NCBI GenBank assembly: GCA_024709955.1
Contig: JANJVS010000172.1
Span: 1-33,313 of the forward strand
DNA from: Rhodocyclaceae bacterium
GTDB lineage: Bacteria > Pseudomonadota > Gammaproteobacteria > Burkholderiales > Rhodocyclaceae
Length of the DNA stretch: 33,313 nt
Direction of reading: 5' to 3'
Position 1 is the stretch's first letter, and every line of letters starts with the position of its first letter. The notes beneath the pieces were generated by a model that was not told where the DNA came from, ran no database searches, and saw only the letters and a program-made list of their open reading frames with translations. Both the position numbers and the translations under genes were made by a program. Below, piece after piece: positions 33,201 to 33,313 of the stretch.

Positions 33201-33313
33201 CACCCGCTTGAACGAGCCCGGTACTGCGACGATCGAACTGCCAGTATTGCCGTTGCTATCAAATGTACCGTTATCATAGTCGTCGCTGCTATAGCTACCG
33301 TCATAATCGCCGC
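30237..33313 (-). CDS. pilY1: PilY1-type pilus tip protein, C-terminal part (partial)
   Basis: The frame is open to the right edge, so the N-terminus is missing; at least 1025 residues are visible. The proximal part resembles the von Willebrand A-type region of PilY1 (NYTILSTDGYWNG, YRVGFFTINY). The distal half is the conserved PilY1 beta-propeller, with PTVYVASNDGMLHALNAANG, ERWAYVPSMVLPKLH, TYMVDGTPVIGDI and GWQMDFPEAGER, ending in VSWRELLD. PilY1 sits at the type IV pilus tip and supports assembly, adhesion and twitching. Many Ser, Thr, Gly and Asn residues fit a secreted protein. It is unrelated to the respiratory genes and marks another operon. Confidence 0.92.
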   Translation of the reverse strand, partial: GDYDGSYSSDDYDNGTFDSNGNTGSSIVAVPGSFKRVDIASGQTYGNIEVDGTIVVNRGNRSDCAAAPNCTYEEELANFANWFAWYRSRMQMMKSSVSLAFQGIDDSYRVGFFTINYTDMSSTSNTGLNVDDFHTTQKQKWYSRLFAGNPNGGTPLREALSRAGRLFAGEKTSVLMGATDPMQYSCQKNYTILSTDGYWNGSNGYQLGGAASIGNHDGALPRPELDGRGDSGTLADVAAYYYNTDLRTTNCTGALGGDVCANNVPTTTTDLKQTQHMVTFTIGLGIDGVMQFRSNYKQTAGAGDLPDDFTAVAAGTAPSPTTGVCSWQTSGSCNWPQPGSDKQENIDDLWHAAVNGHGTYYSARNPNELYSGLTDALTAISASTGGAAAATTSNPNITTGDNFVFSSNYMTVEWTGELVSQNIDVTTGDILPAINWSAQTQLDGKTSATRTIYTFDASDTDLLKSFEWANLNFTSPNTCNPPADEQGCFSSTYIDSTLAQFCAAGPACLSSADKVNASGQNLVNYLRGERTYESLSPPWYRPRTHLLGDIVSAEAVYAGRYLFDYGGTYPEKNTARSNPTVYVASNDGMLHALNAANGEERWAYVPSMVLPKLHKLANVNYDTNHTYMVDGTPVIGDIQVGGAWKTVIVGGLAGGGAGYYALDISNQTAPVAKWEFRKKTGCTAATAPRYTSSAGVTEDCDLGYSYGNPVIGKLGGTWVVLVSSGYNNHLNGGTGVGYLYVLNADSGALIRKIATGVGDTTTPSGLGRINAWADDAMHDNTIDYAYGGDLQGNLWRFNLTSGAVTLLKSFGVSKPIMAKPELGLVVTSTGQEKRVVFVPTGRLLGLTDLGNTDPQSFYAIWDKTSGAAPSNIVNQPVSSGGAGRTGGTCESVFDDDANLGWQMDFPEAGERGNTDPTLAFGTLVFSTNKPSAADSCNPSGFESWVYNIDYLCGGVVEKPGDPNTHVATHYAGASTRPNVVVLPSGVVKSITRTSGQQLTNNVEEVRIGASGSGVRRVSWRELLD

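Overview
The window is about 33 kb of GC-rich DNA, densely packed and almost entirely coding. Its gene content points to a denitrifying or facultatively anaerobic betaproteobacterium, most likely of the Rhodocyclales type. Pointers are a NosL-family protein, a complete cbb3 oxidase locus, Fnr- and Dnr-type regulators, class I PHA synthase, a SirB-family protein and a PilY1-type pilus protein. The assignment comes from gene content only. No insertion sequence, prophage or CRISPR array was seen.

Layout. 1-2293 (+): the tail of an unknown gene, a NosL-family copper protein, a small membrane protein and the tRNA-modification protein TrhP. 2396-9260 (-): PII protein GlnB, NAD+ synthetase, an exported protein of unknown function, pyrophosphatase, copper chaperone CopZ, copper exporter CopA, a rhodanese and a TauE/SafE-like membrane protein. 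9310-12738: hemN (-) divergent from fnr (+) around an FNR box, then a SirB-family gene and a Dnr-type regulator. 12751-17487 (-): a compact cluster for O2/NO handling, namely a COX1/NnrS-like membrane protein, a DUF2249 protein, a hemerythrin, an ODP-type di-iron protein, a soluble fragment resembling a chemoreceptor tip, and a nitronate monooxygenase. 17605-20580: phaC (-), then a universal stress protein and a second hemerythrin (+). 20634-29306 (-): the cbb3 locus, transcribed in the order ccoI-ccoS-(regulatory gap)-ccoNOQP-ccoG-ccoH-DUF3149. 29278-30045: an SDR dehydrogenase. 30105-30180: tRNA-Thr(CGT). 30237-33313: a pilY1 gene whose 5' end lies outside the window.

How it works together. 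Five FNR/Dnr-type boxes (TTGAY-N4-RTCAA) mark hemN/fnr, the first hemerythrin, the universal stress gene, ccoN, and a short unit between ccoS and ccoN. The picture is a low-oxygen programme. Fnr and Dnr sense O2 and probably NO. HemN makes heme without O2. CcoI and possibly the TauE/SafE protein supply copper for cbb3 oxidase. Di-iron proteins bind or sense O2/NO.

The two observations I consider most novel are these. (1) A candidate FNR-activated small RNA of about 97 nt (26426-26522, minus strand). It has an FNR box 32 bp upstream of a CATAAT -10 and ends in a perfect terminator hairpin with a 9-nt U tract. (2) A dispersed repeat of about 27 bp in seven copies. Every copy lies in the sense direction of its host gene. 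It is read through in two different frames in TrhP, CopA, CcoI and the SirB-like protein, and it supplies part of the stop codon of hemN and phaC.
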